Part shown: one piece after another, positions 1-7,599 of the stretch
Numbering within the stretch: the stretch's first letter is position 1
Layout of the letters: every line of letters starts with the position of its first letter
Origin: Paenibacillus sp. CAA11
GTDB taxonomy: Bacteria; Bacillota; Bacilli; Paenibacillales; Paenibacillaceae
Assembly: GCF_003060825.1 (NCBI RefSeq)
Contig: NZ_CP028922.1
Location: forward strand, 3,806,001-3,870,000
Length of the DNA: 64,000 nucleotides
Reading direction: 5' to 3'
Notes under the pieces: model-generated
What the model was told of the DNA's origin: nothing
Database searches by the model: none
Seen by the model: the letters and a program-made list of their open reading frames with translations, nothing else
Translations under genes and position numbers: made by a program

Positions 1-2
1 AG

Positions 3-269
3 CTTACTTTTATCGGCCTTATGTTCAGCTACATTTTCCTTCGTTCCGGGTATATCGGAGCCATGTTTGCCCACGTGGTGTTTGACAGTATCCTGATGGG
101 ACTCAGCCTGGTTCTTATGGGCGGCACGACCAACATCCTTACAGGAGTGATCACCTTTGCTGCTCCGGCGATTGTCGGGTATATCGTGTACCTGTTCAAT
201 CCGCCAAGTAAAGAGCGCACAAAAAAGGAGCCGCTTATCACGACTCCTCATCCCGAAGGGCAGCTATAA
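3..269 (+). CDS. CPBP-family membrane protease, C-terminal end (partial)
   Basis: The open frame enters from outside the window and ends at TAA 267-269. About 88 residues remain, with two to three hydrophobic segments. Phe-Ile-Gly-Leu-Met-Phe-Ser-Tyr-Ile followed by a His-Val-Val-Phe-Asp segment resembles the last conserved helix of CPBP (Abi/Rce1-like) intramembrane proteases, where a His and an Asn/Asp line the active site. The tail is charged and probably cytoplasmic. Its 3' end overlaps the convergent uvrC gene by 32 bp. The N-terminal catalytic Glu motif lies outside the window, so the family call rests on the C-terminal motif only. Confidence 0.55.
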   Translation, partial: LTFIGLMFSYIFLRSGYIGAMFAHVVFDSILMGLSLVLMGGTTNILTGVITFAAPAIVGYIVYLFNPPSKERTKKEPLITTPHPEGQL

Positions 270-2175
270 TTTGCTTGGCGAGCTTATCGCCGATACTAAG
301 AGGCCGGAAGTCTTCGACGGAGGCCTCTTTTATTTTCTTCAGAGAACCAAAATGCTTCAGCAGAAGCTTCCGTCGCTTCTCTCCAATCCCCGGAATGGCA
401 TCCAGACGGGAGGTTACCATCGATTTTCCCCGCTGTTCTCGGTGGAAGGAAATCGCAAATCTATGCACTTCCTCCTGTATCCGCTGCAGCAAGTAGAACT
501 CCTGACTGTCCCGTGGCAGGTTCACCGGTTCCGGTGGGTCGCCAACCATCAGCTGGGCCGTCTTGTGCTTCGCATCTTTGACCAGACCGCACACCGGAAT
601 GTACAGGCCGAGCTCATTCTCCAGCACATCGACCGCTGCAGATATCTGGCCTTTCCCGCCATCGACAACGATCAGATCAGGCATCGTAAGATTCTCCTTC
701 AGCACGCGTTCGTACCTGCGCCGAATCACCTCTCGCATCGTCTCATAATCGTCAGGACCTTGAACGGTCTTAACTTTGTACTTGCGGTACTCCTTCTTAT
801 CGGGCTTCCCGTCCGTGAAGACGACCATCGCCGATACCGGGTTGGTGCCCTGAATGTTGGAGTTATCGAACGCCTCGATCCGGCGGACGGAGTCAAGGCC
901 AATCCACTCGCCAAGGCTTTCAGCGGCCTTCGAAGTCCGCTCTTCATCCCGTTCAATCAGGCGGAACTTCTCATCGAGCGCAACCCGGGCATTCTCTGCT
1001 GCCATGGTGACCATCTGCTTCTTAAGCCCACGCTGTGGCAGCAGCACCTTGATCCCCAGCCACTGCTGAAGCGAGGCAGCTCCAGCGGCTGCGTCAAGTC
1101 CTTCTGTGTCCACTGCAGAACCAGCCGCATTCTCCTCAGTCCCATCAGCCTGGAACTCAATTTCAGTTCCTTGGCCTTCCCCAGCGGCTTCTGAGCCCGG
1201 CTTCATATCTGGAGGCAGTAAAATTTCCTGCGGCAGGGCCGGGTTATCACTATAATATTGGGTCACATAGGATAAGAAATCACTATAGGGCTCCCCATAA
1301 AAAGGAAAGCTTGAAGCATGCCGTTCAATCATCTTGCCTTGGCGCATATATAGAATTTGTACGCACATCCAGCCTTTATCCACAGCAAAGCCGAAGACGT
1401 CGCGGTCGCGGGCGTCCGCCATGGTGATCTTCTGCTTCTCCATAAGAGCTTCGATATTTATAATCTGATCCCGCAGTTCCTTAGCACGTTCGAAATAAAG
1501 CTCTTCCGCAGCTTCTTCCATTTTCCGCTGAAGCTCTTTCTTGATTTCCTCATGACCCCCGCTCAGGAAGCTGGCGATCTCCTGCGTAATTTCTTCATAG
1601 GTAGTCTTAGGCACCTCTTGAACACATGGAGCCAGACACTGGCCCATATGATAGTAAAGACAGACCTCCTTCGGCATTACATTACACTTGCGCAGCGGAT
1701 ACATCCGGTCAAGCAGCTTCTTGGTCTGCTGGGCAGCGTAAGCATTCGGATAGGGACCGAAATACTTCGCCTTATCCTTAAGAATGCGTCTAGTTACCTC
1801 CAGCCTTGGGTGAGGCTCATTCGTTATTTTAATATAAGGGAAAGTCTTATCGTCTTTGAGCAATATATTGTACCTGGGCTGATGCGTCTTGATCAGGTTA
1901 CACTCCAAGATCAGAGCTTCCATGTTGCTAGCCGTTACAATATACTCGAAATCGCGAATTTCCGAGACCAGCCGCTGGGTCTTACCGTTATGACTTCCTG
2001 TAAAATAGGAACGCACCCGATTCTTAAGAATCTTGGCCTTTCCTACGTAAATAATGGTGCCGTCCCGGTTCTTCATCAGATAGCATCCCGGTAAATCCGG
2101 AAGAAGCGCAAGCTTGTGCCGAATGGCCTCCAGCGCCTTCTCCTGCTCATCAATTTTATTTATATGAGAATCCAT
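238..2175 (-). CDS. uvrC: UvrABC excinuclease subunit C
   Basis: UvrC makes the dual incision in nucleotide-excision repair with UvrB. An N-terminal GIY-YIG nuclease domain ([19 protein letters not shown], about residues 30-50) is followed by a UVR motif near 200-235 that contacts UvrB. The RNase H-like nuclease domain starts at [11 protein letters not shown], and a C-terminal helix-hairpin-helix pair follows ([20 protein letters not shown]). The ATG at 2175 was chosen because GGGGAGGAG lies 6-10 bases upstream; a GTG seven codons earlier lacks such a site. An Ala/Gly/Glu-rich linker of about 45 residues sits between the UVR and RNase H-like domains and makes the protein slightly long (645 aa). 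trxA lies upstream, as in many Firmicutes, but a terminator separates the two. Confidence 0.97.
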   Translation of the reverse strand: MDSHINKIDEQEKALEAIRHKLALLPDLPGCYLMKNRDGTIIYVGKAKILKNRVRSYFTGSHNGKTQRLVSEIRDFEYIVTASNMEALILECNLIKTHQPRYNILLKDDKTFPYIKITNEPHPRLEVTRRILKDKAKYFGPYPNAYAAQQTKKLLDRMYPLRKCNVMPKEVCLYYHMGQCLAPCVQEVPKTTYEEITQEIASFLSGGHEEIKKELQRKMEEAAEELYFERAKELRDQIINIEALMEKQKITMADARDRDVFGFAVDKGWMCVQILYMRQGKMIERHASSFPFYGEPYSDFLSYVTQYYSDNPALPQEILLPPDMKPGSEAAGEGQGTEIEFQADGTEENAAGSAVDTEGLDAAAGAASLQQWLGIKVLLPQRGLKKQMVTMAAENARVALDEKFRLIERDEERTSKAAESLGEWIGLDSVRRIEAFDNSNIQGTNPVSAMVVFTDGKPDKKEYRKYKVKTVQGPDDYETMREVIRRRYERVLKENLTMPDLIVVDGGKGQISAAVDVLENELGLYIPVCGLVKDAKHKTAQLMVGDPPEPVNLPRDSQEFYLLQRIQEEVHRFAISFHREQRGKSMVTSRLDAIPGIGEKRRKLLLKHFGSLKKIKEASVEDFRPLSIGDKLAKQIIAALRDEES

Positions 2176-2256
2176 GCCACCTACTCCTCCCCGCATGGAA
2201 TAAACTAAGAAGTTATAATTCCCTATCTAATTATATAGGCACATGCTCATAAAGAA

Positions 2257-2282
2257 AACGCCCCCGGGATACCGGAGGCGTT
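2257..2282 (-). terminator. Rho-independent terminator of trxA
   Basis: An 11-bp stem (2257-2267 with 2272-2282) has one G-U pair when read on the minus strand and is followed by a T-rich run. It lies 30 bp after the trxA stop and before uvrC. Confidence 0.85.
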
Positions 2283-2311
2283 GTTCTCTTTAGGCCATGT
2301 CCAAGAAGCGA

Positions 2312-2623
2312 TTATTGGTGCTTAGCAAGCAAGCTCTTCAGCGATTCCTTGGAGTTCAGCCCGACTACTTTATCGACCGGTTGGCCGTCTTTAAAGAAGA
2401 TCAAAGTCGGAATGCTCATGACGCCGAAGCGGGAAGCCGATTCCGGATTCTCGTCCACGTTAACCTTCGCAATCTTCACATCAACCTCAGAGGACAATTC
2501 GTCCAGGATTGGAGCCAGCATTTTGCACGGACCGCACCAAGGTGCCCAGAAATCAACCAGGACTGTGCCTTGGCCTTCCACTTCCGATTTGAAAGATGAA
2601 TCTGAAACGTTAACGATTGCCAT
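2312..2623 (-). CDS. trxA: Thioredoxin
   Basis: This is a general cytoplasmic protein disulfide reductase, recycled by thioredoxin reductase. At 103 aa it has the standard length. The WCGPC active site is present in the FWAPWCGPCKMLAP context, and a cis-Pro loop (SIPTLIFF) follows. AGGAGGAG is placed about 8 bases before the ATG. The gene is monocistronic: a terminator follows it, and a 230-bp gap precedes it that includes the dnaI terminator. Confidence 0.97.
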   Translation of the reverse strand: MAIVNVSDSSFKSEVEGQGTVLVDFWAPWCGPCKMLAPILDELSSEVDVKIAKVNVDENPESASRFGVMSIPTLIFFKDGQPVDKVVGLNSKESLKSLLAKHQ

Positions 2624-2838
2624 GCTTATCTCCTCCTAAAATAAAGTCGGGGTCCGAAAAAAGGATCTCAAACTTTAGACAGTTAAAATATGGTTGACTG
2701 TAATCAGTACAGCCTTTAGTATATCATTTTTTTAGCAAATAGGAAATGGGAAGCAGGTTCATTCTTAAAACCATCCCCTAAAGCACCTACCCTATTATTA
2801 ACCGGAATTGACCCATCTATAAATAAAATAAGTAAAAA

Positions 2839-2860
2839 AGGCCCGCCGAAGGGCGGACCT
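2839..2860 (-). terminator. Terminator of the dnaB-dnaI operon
   Basis: A 9-bp GC-rich stem (2839-2847 with 2852-2860) has one G-U pair on the minus strand and a GAAG-type loop, followed by a run of T on that strand. It begins 7 bp after the dnaI stop. Confidence 0.85.
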
Positions 2861-2866
2861 TAAATC

Positions 2867-3835
2867 TCAATCTCCACTTGCGCGGCTGCCGCGCTTATTG
2901 CTTCCATTCACGGAAACCACATCTACGAAGGGAGCGATGCGTTCCATCAGCCGCTGGCCTTTGTGTGCTTCTTCTCCGTCTTTGCTTGTAAAGCTCAAAT
3001 GCTTCTCCAAAGCCGTTAAATCGTAATTCGAGGTGAAAAACGTTGGCCTGCGGTTCATCCGGTAGTTCAGGATCGCACCCATCACATGGTCCCGGACCCA
3101 TGGATTGAGGTTCTCCGCACCAATATCATCAAATACGAGAAGGTCCGCCTGCTTCATCGTCTCCGTCATTTCCTTGAGCTTCTGACCGTCCTGCATAATC
3201 AGCTTCAAGTCCTCAACAAATTCAGGCATATAGACAATAACCCCCGTATACCCGGATTTGGCCAGCTCATGCAGCAGGTAAGACATCAAGAAAGTCTTGC
3301 CCGTACCAAAATGCCCTACCAAATACAAGCCTCGGTTGGAAAGACCGTTCTCTTTCGTCTCGTTAATATAACGGAACACCCGCGCTACGGCCGGGGCACG
3401 GGCACTGTCCTTGGCCGCGATCTCAACAGCATCATAGCCTTCCTGCAAGGCCCGCTCATCCACATAGAAGCTGCGGATTCGCTTCTGGACCTGGATATTC
3501 CGCTCATAGGCCAGCTGCTTGGCACAAGGAACCTGACGCTGAAACAGCTGCGGCGGGCCAATGACGTTCTCAACGGATAGCTTGGTGTAATGCCCTTGGA
3601 AGTCATTAGGGCAGTTCTCCAAGCCAGGGCACGCATCACAATTTTTGCTTTCTTTGACGTATTGGAACAGCTTGCCCAAGTGAAGGGTGAGCTGCTGCTT
3701 ATCCAGTTCGGGATGCTCGTCCAGCAGCTTCAGAATCAGCGGATCACTCAGCAGCTCATTCATAATTCGCTGGGAGCGGTCCCGGAACTCGGGACTTCGC
3801 TTCATCTGCTGCAGCAGTTCTCCCATGGATTCCAT
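2867..3835 (-). CDS. dnaI: Primosomal helicase loader DnaI
   Basis: This AAA+ ATPase loads the replicative helicase in Gram-positive bacteria. A Cys-containing N-terminal domain (CDACPGLENCPND, about residues 66-78) binds zinc and helicase in the family. The ATPase has Walker A GHFGTGKTFL near residue 170 and Walker B LLVFDDIGAE near 233. GGAGGAG precedes the ATG. It lies 48 bp downstream of dnaB on the same strand, the standard dnaB-dnaI pair. At 322 aa it has the usual length. Confidence 0.95.
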   Translation of the reverse strand: MESMGELLQQMKRSPEFRDRSQRIMNELLSDPLILKLLDEHPELDKQQLTLHLGKLFQYVKESKNCDACPGLENCPNDFQGHYTKLSVENVIGPPQLFQRQVPCAKQLAYERNIQVQKRIRSFYVDERALQEGYDAVEIAAKDSARAPAVARVFRYINETKENGLSNRGLYLVGHFGTGKTFLMSYLLHELAKSGYTGVIVYMPEFVEDLKLIMQDGQKLKEMTETMKQADLLVFDDIGAENLNPWVRDHVMGAILNYRMNRRPTFFTSNYDLTALEKHLSFTSKDGEEAHKGQRLMERIAPFVDVVSVNGSNKRGSRASGD

Positions 3836-3883
3836 ATGGCCTTCTCCTCCCTAAATTTCTTATACGTTATCGGGAGCCGGCCT

Positions 3884-5413
3884 CTAAGAGCCCTTGCTGT
3901 GGCCGGTCTGCATTTGCTGGGCCATCTTAATCAGCTCGGCAAACTCCTCCTCCGACACTCCCTCTTCTCCGGTGTTCGTGCTTTGTACGATGGGAATATC
4001 CGGCTTCACCTTCCCGCTGCGGGCATAGGACTTGCCTCGCCCGCCTGCCGCTGGAGGAGTACTGCCCGGCTCACCGCTCTTCTTGACTTTGCCTTGCTCA
4101 CGTATATATACAACCGCCTTCTCATATGTAGTAACCTGCTTAAGCAGCATATTCGAGGCAATAGATTCTACAAACTTACGGTTAATTCTCTGCTCGCCGC
4201 CAGTCGTCAGCAGCATCATCAAATAATGAATCAGCACGTTAATAACTTCGGCTGGCAGCTTATAATTGAGGTCGATCTTCTCGAAGATATCGAGCAAACT
4301 GTCCGGCACCGAGCCTGGGAAGAACTTCGGCAACAGCCTTGTATGCGGCTCATTGCGAAGCATCATATTATACTGATGCACATCACATTTGCCTTGAAGC
4401 TGCGGAGGCACCTCCACATAGTACTCCATCTGTACGGCATGCTCTTCAGGCGGCGACTCGCCTGCGGCCATCAAATCGCTGCCTTGGCGCAAAGAGACGA
4501 CCTTGCCGCCGAGTGCCTGGCGCTCTTCCTCGCGACGCTTACCCTGACGGAAATGCAAATTCGCCCGGTGCTGCAGCTCATCAATGAGAAGACTGCCATC
4601 CGGTCCGAAGATGCCGTCCTCATCCAGCAGCCGGCATAGGTCCTGCACTGACAAATTATATTTACGGGCAACGTAATTAACCGCGCCCAGCTTCTCAGCA
4701 TCATAGCGGAACGATTCGACCTGAGCCCGGTTCACTGAATCCCTTGGAAAACGCAAAATAATATCGGAATAATTGAAGCCTTCCTCCTCCAACTGGCGAA
4801 GTTCAGGCTGCCGGGATATCTGCACCTCGGCAATCGCTTGTTCCAATTCATAGTCAATCGCATGGGTATTCAGTTCAAAAATATCATAGAAAGGAACGGA
4901 CAGATTCTCCTTGTTCATCAGGGTCTGACTCCATTCCTGCGGTTCCTTGCTCCAAAGCTGCTCCTGAAGAGACAGCACGGCAAACTTGCCCAGCTTATCT
5001 CTAAGCAGCAAGGTCAAGTGCTGTGTCTTAAAGAACTGGGTTGGGGGAAGCGGTGGCTGCAGCTCATACTCATAGACATAATCGTCTGTCTCCGGCAGGT
5101 AAATTCTGCTGCTTTGCAGAAGCCCCACAGCTTCCAGCTTCGAGGTCTGCTCTATAAGATATCTGCGCCCCTTCTCACTCGGATCCACCCCGAGAGTCAG
5201 GAACAGCTTCCGCTGCTGCTCAGGTTTTGAATATCCGACCTGCTCGAGGGGAACCTGTTGGAACAACAGCTGATAGAACGAGATAGCAAATCCACCGACC
5301 ATGGGCTGATAGATCAGACTCAGCATCCGGTGATCCACAGGACCCAGACAGAAGTCGCGATATACGCAGTAACGGTGATTTTCAGTATAGTGCAGCAGGT
5401 TGTTCATGCGCAT
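3884..5413 (-). CDS. dnaB: Replication initiation and membrane attachment protein DnaB (Bacillus type)
   Basis: This co-loader acts with DnaD and DnaI to place helicase at the origin or at restarted forks. It is not the replicative helicase that carries the same name in E. coli. The N-terminus matches the Bacillus family (CVYRDFCLGPVDHRMLSLIYQ). The C-terminal third holds a DnaD-like domain (AEVINVLIHYLMMLL, YIREQGKVKKSGEPG). The GAAGAGGAG site sits about 8 bases before ATG 5413. A basic Gly/Ser linker lies near the C-terminus. It probably forms an operon with dnaI. Confidence 0.92.
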   Translation of the reverse strand: MRMNNLLHYTENHRYCVYRDFCLGPVDHRMLSLIYQPMVGGFAISFYQLLFQQVPLEQVGYSKPEQQRKLFLTLGVDPSEKGRRYLIEQTSKLEAVGLLQSSRIYLPETDDYVYEYELQPPLPPTQFFKTQHLTLLLRDKLGKFAVLSLQEQLWSKEPQEWSQTLMNKENLSVPFYDIFELNTHAIDYELEQAIAEVQISRQPELRQLEEEGFNYSDIILRFPRDSVNRAQVESFRYDAEKLGAVNYVARKYNLSVQDLCRLLDEDGIFGPDGSLLIDELQHRANLHFRQGKRREEERQALGGKVVSLRQGSDLMAAGESPPEEHAVQMEYYVEVPPQLQGKCDVHQYNMMLRNEPHTRLLPKFFPGSVPDSLLDIFEKIDLNYKLPAEVINVLIHYLMMLLTTGGEQRINRKFVESIASNMLLKQVTTYEKAVVYIREQGKVKKSGEPGSTPPAAGGRGKSYARSGKVKPDIPIVQSTNTGEEGVSEEEFAELIKMAQQMQTGHSKGS

Positions 5414-5508
5414 GAATCATCGCTCCTCTTCAAACGGCGTTGAACTCTATTCTATCACAAAAGAAATCGCCTTGAATCGATAAATATTAGCAAAAAACGC
5501 AAAGAATA

Positions 5509-5533
5509 GCCCCCGTTCTTAGAGCGGAGGCTT
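5509..5533 (-). terminator. Terminator of the XRE-TPR regulator gene
   Basis: A 12-bp imperfect stem (5509-5520 with 5522-5533) carries one G-U pair and one mismatch, followed on the minus strand by a loose T-rich stretch. It lies 25 bp after the stop of the regulator gene. Confidence 0.75.
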
Positions 5534-5557
5534 CCTCACTTATCTTTTCAACAAATC

Positions 5558-6763
5558 TCACAATCTATTAACTTCCTCATAGGTGGCTAGAATGAACTTG
5601 CGGAAAGGCGACTCGGGAAAAGAATGAACCCGCATATAAGCTTTGGCTGCCAGCTCCTTAGCAAGCTGATCCTCTCCCCGGCTGGCATGAATCCGCGCCG
5701 CATAAGCATCCGCTGCATAAATCTCCGAACGGTCAAGCGGATGATAAGATCCATATGATCCTTCTGGTGGAGTTACTTCGGCAAAGGCCTCTAGTGCAAG
5801 GTCTTCCTGACCTAAGCCGTAATGAGCGATTCCTTTGTGGACATAATAGCTTCCATTCTTCTTATCTAAATGCTGGGCGCACTTAACGATATAATCCATG
5901 GCCTCCGCATAGCGATGCTCCCGGTTAGCCGCTCTCGCCTCAGAGAGCTCTAGCAGACCAAGCTGGACCGGGTTCTCAGTGAACTCTGCAAATTGGCGGG
6001 CCTTGGCGAGGTAATGCCAGCAGTCCTCCAGACGGTCAAACAGCAGCATATTCCCCGCTAGAATCCGGTAAAAGTCACCCGTCATATAGTAGACACGCTT
6101 CTCCTTGGATAATTCGATTGCGGCAAGCATCGACTGCTTGCTCTGCTCATACTGGCCGAGGGCTGAGAGCGTAATAGCCTCCGCATAATACAGATCAATT
6201 TCAAATAAAGTGTCCTTGTCAATCCGCTTGGAGGCATACTGTGCTCTCACCTCGTTAATGAGCTCAAGGCAAGGAACGTACTTCTCCTGTATAAACAAAT
6301 GGGCATATTTCGTATACTTGGCTTTCGCGCTTTCAATGTACAATCCGAACCGCTCATAAATTTCAACGGCTTTGCCGATCGCGCTCTCCCCGCCTTCCTT
6401 GGACGTATGGAAGCAAGCATTGGCGTAGAGGATCATCAAGCGCGCTGCATCCACGGTCATCGGGAGCTTAGCCGGCGCCTCGCTCTGGACCAGGCGAATG
6501 ATCTTGGCATAAGCCTTCTTCTTATATTCCCGCTCCGCCTTAGCTACAAGCTCAGTGACCAACCTGCCGTCCTCTTCAAGAAAGTAGCCGGCATCCTGAC
6601 CTAAACGTTCCGCAAGATACTGTAGGCTTCTCATCGATGGAAGGGCACGGCCATTCTCAATTTGGCTCAGCATGCTTTTGGTCATATGCGTACCGGCGAG
6701 AGCGGTCTGCGTCAGTCCCTGCTGCTTGCGAAGCTGGCGTATTTTTGCACCAATAGTTGTCAT
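5558..6763 (-). CDS. XRE-type regulator with TPR-like C-terminus
   Basis: An N-terminal lambda-repressor-type helix-turn-helix (GAKIRQLRKQQGLTQTALAG, then MTKSMLSQIENGRALPS) occupies residues 4-60. About 330 residues of helical, TPR-like repeats follow. This is the architecture of peptide- or ligand-sensing RRNPP-type regulators, but no signal peptide gene is visible beside it. ATG 6763 was chosen because GAGGG lies 8 bases upstream; a TTG two codons earlier is too close to it. It is transcribed alone. It adjoins sinI on the same strand but has its own terminator, and sinI ends in another. Target unknown. Confidence 0.8.
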   Translation of the reverse strand: MTTIGAKIRQLRKQQGLTQTALAGTHMTKSMLSQIENGRALPSMRSLQYLAERLGQDAGYFLEEDGRLVTELVAKAEREYKKKAYAKIIRLVQSEAPAKLPMTVDAARLMILYANACFHTSKEGGESAIGKAVEIYERFGLYIESAKAKYTKYAHLFIQEKYVPCLELINEVRAQYASKRIDKDTLFEIDLYYAEAITLSALGQYEQSKQSMLAAIELSKEKRVYYMTGDFYRILAGNMLLFDRLEDCWHYLAKARQFAEFTENPVQLGLLELSEARAANREHRYAEAMDYIVKCAQHLDKKNGSYYVHKGIAHYGLGQEDLALEAFAEVTPPEGSYGSYHPLDRSEIYAADAYAARIHASRGEDQLAKELAAKAYMRVHSFPESPFRKFILATYEEVNRL

Positions 6764-6864
6764 ATACAAGTACCCTCATTATCATCTCGTTTTATTCAGT
6801 ATAGCTTAACCATACGGGAACGAAAAGGAGAAAGCAGTCTGCCGGAAAAAGGCCGTGCTGTATA

Positions 6865-6892
6865 AAAAAAGCCCCCGCCTAAAGTGCGAGGG
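6865..6892 (-). terminator. Terminator of the sinI transcript
   Basis: A 7-bp GC-rich stem (6872-6878 with 6886-6892), one G-U pair on the minus strand, is followed by seven T. It lies about 48 bp after the sinI stop. Confidence 0.75.
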
Positions 6893-6940
6893 AACGGTTG
6901 AAGCCATGTTCCTTACACTTTAAGCAGGGAGCAGCATGCC

Positions 6941-7111
6941 TTAACTTATTTCCGTTAGCGTCTTTGCTTCTTTGATCAGAAATCTTCTAACTTCCTCAGC
7001 GGGAATTCCAGCCCGCTTCGCCTTCAGCAGCAGAATGACCCATTCTTCATCTAAATCATGCTGAAGGTTTAAATTGTTCGTTAGGTTTACAACCTGGGCG
7101 GACTTGTCCAA
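6941..7111 (-). CDS. sinI: SinI-like antirepressor
   Basis: A 56-aa protein whose core (DEEWVILLLKAKRAGIPAEE, followed by VRRFL) matches the SinI domain. That domain forms a hook heterodimer with the SinR C-terminus and removes SinR from DNA. Start choice: AGGAGG at 7126-7121 lies 9 bases before TTG 7111. An in-frame ATG at 7132 would add seven residues encoded by the Shine-Dalgarno itself, and it has only a weak GGGGA site inside the riboswitch. There is no sinR beside it; a clear sinR homologue is 3.2 kb away on the other strand. The leader carries a c-di-GMP-I riboswitch, so second-messenger control is likely. Confidence 0.85.
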   Translation of the reverse strand: MDKSAQVVNLTNNLNLQHDLDEEWVILLLKAKRAGIPAEEVRRFLIKEAKTLTEIS

Positions 7112-7140
7112 AAAAACTCTCCTCCTAAGCATTTTTTTGG
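7108..7140 (-). promoter_or_regulatory. Hairpin presenting the sinI ribosome-binding site
   Basis: On the minus strand CCAAAAAAA (7140-7132) and TTTTTTTGG (7116-7108) are perfectly complementary. The 15-nt loop holds the AGGAGG Shine-Dalgarno, and the TTG start codon is inside the 3' arm. It directly abuts the 3' end of the riboswitch, so it may be the expression platform. The stem is almost all A-U and therefore weak; function is inferred. Confidence 0.5.
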
Positions 7141-7141
7141 T

Positions 7142-7232
7142 CCCCAGGCAGTCCAGCCATCCTAGTATCGCTACCTTAGACCTGTGACTTTGTGCCCCTG
7201 CCTTTCAGCAGGTTTACCTTTTCTCTGGTCAA
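7142..7232 (-). ncRNA. Cyclic di-GMP-I (GEMM) riboswitch
   Basis: Read on the minus strand the class I c-di-GMP aptamer signature appears in order. It starts with GGTAAACC, then the P1b hairpin CCTGC-TGAAAG-GCAGG with its GAAA tetraloop. GCACAAAGTC, ACAGGTCTAAGG and GATGGCTGGACTGCC follow. GGTA near the 5' end can pair with TGCC at the 3' end, and CCAG with CTGG outside it. The aptamer ends about 10 nt before the sinI translation-initiation region, with no T-run in between, so translational control is more likely than attenuation. Known members bind c-di-GMP; ligand and direction of control here are inferred. Confidence 0.85.
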
Positions 7233-7274
7233 TCTTTATGAGGACATTAGTGCTCATTGACTATCATTACCTTC

Positions 7275-7280
7275 ATTATA
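7275..7280 (-). promoter_or_regulatory. Probable -10 box of sinI
   Basis: TATAAT on the minus strand lies about 45 bp upstream of the riboswitch, the right distance for transcription to start just before the aptamer. A good -35 box is not evident at 16-18 bp, so the promoter may need an activator. Confidence 0.5.
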
Positions 7281-7400
7281 ACGCGCCCTCTCCAAAAAGT
7301 TTGTCGTTATTCGTCCCGGAACCTAAAAATATCATGAGGAAAAATCATCTGTTTTTATAGATTAGGAGCAATCCTACCTCCCTCCTAAATTGTAATTTAT

Positions 7401-7593
7401 AAAGAACTAAAGATGAAATAAGAATATCTATTTTATGTTCTTAATAAAGGATAAAATAGAGAGATAATACTAGATATTCAGAGTATTTATTAGTATATTG
7501 TTCATAATTAAGAACAAACAAGGTTTTTTCCGCCTTTTATTTTTAGGGGAGAAGTGATTATATTGTTACCAGAGATTATTCTTAATAAAGAAC
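7401..7593. promoter_or_regulatory. Cluster of SinR-like boxes before the matrix operon
   Basis: The B. subtilis SinR half-site is GTTCTYT. Exact matches occur on the minus strand at 7401-7407 and 7587-7593, and one-mismatch forms (GTTCTTA) at 7437-7443 (+) and 7509-7515 (-). The last belongs to an imperfect dyad, GTTC-ATAATTAA-GAAC at 7500-7515. The 488-bp divergent gap is AT-rich, holds the sinI leader on one side, and no other gene is seen. The 7563 TTG opens a 23-codon frame overlapping the next start. The matches are short, so the cluster counts for more than any single box. Confidence 0.5.
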
Positions 7594-7599
7594 GAAAGG

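Noticed and set aside
157-1194. A 345-codon plus-strand frame
   Set aside because: It runs antisense to uvrC, has no ribosome site, and its product looks like a shadow translation.
3590-4639. A 349-codon plus-strand frame
   Set aside because: Antisense to dnaB/dnaI; composition is that of a shadow frame and no motif is seen.
5558-6763. PlcR-PapR type quorum pair
   Set aside because: No short secreted-peptide gene could be found on either side of the regulator.
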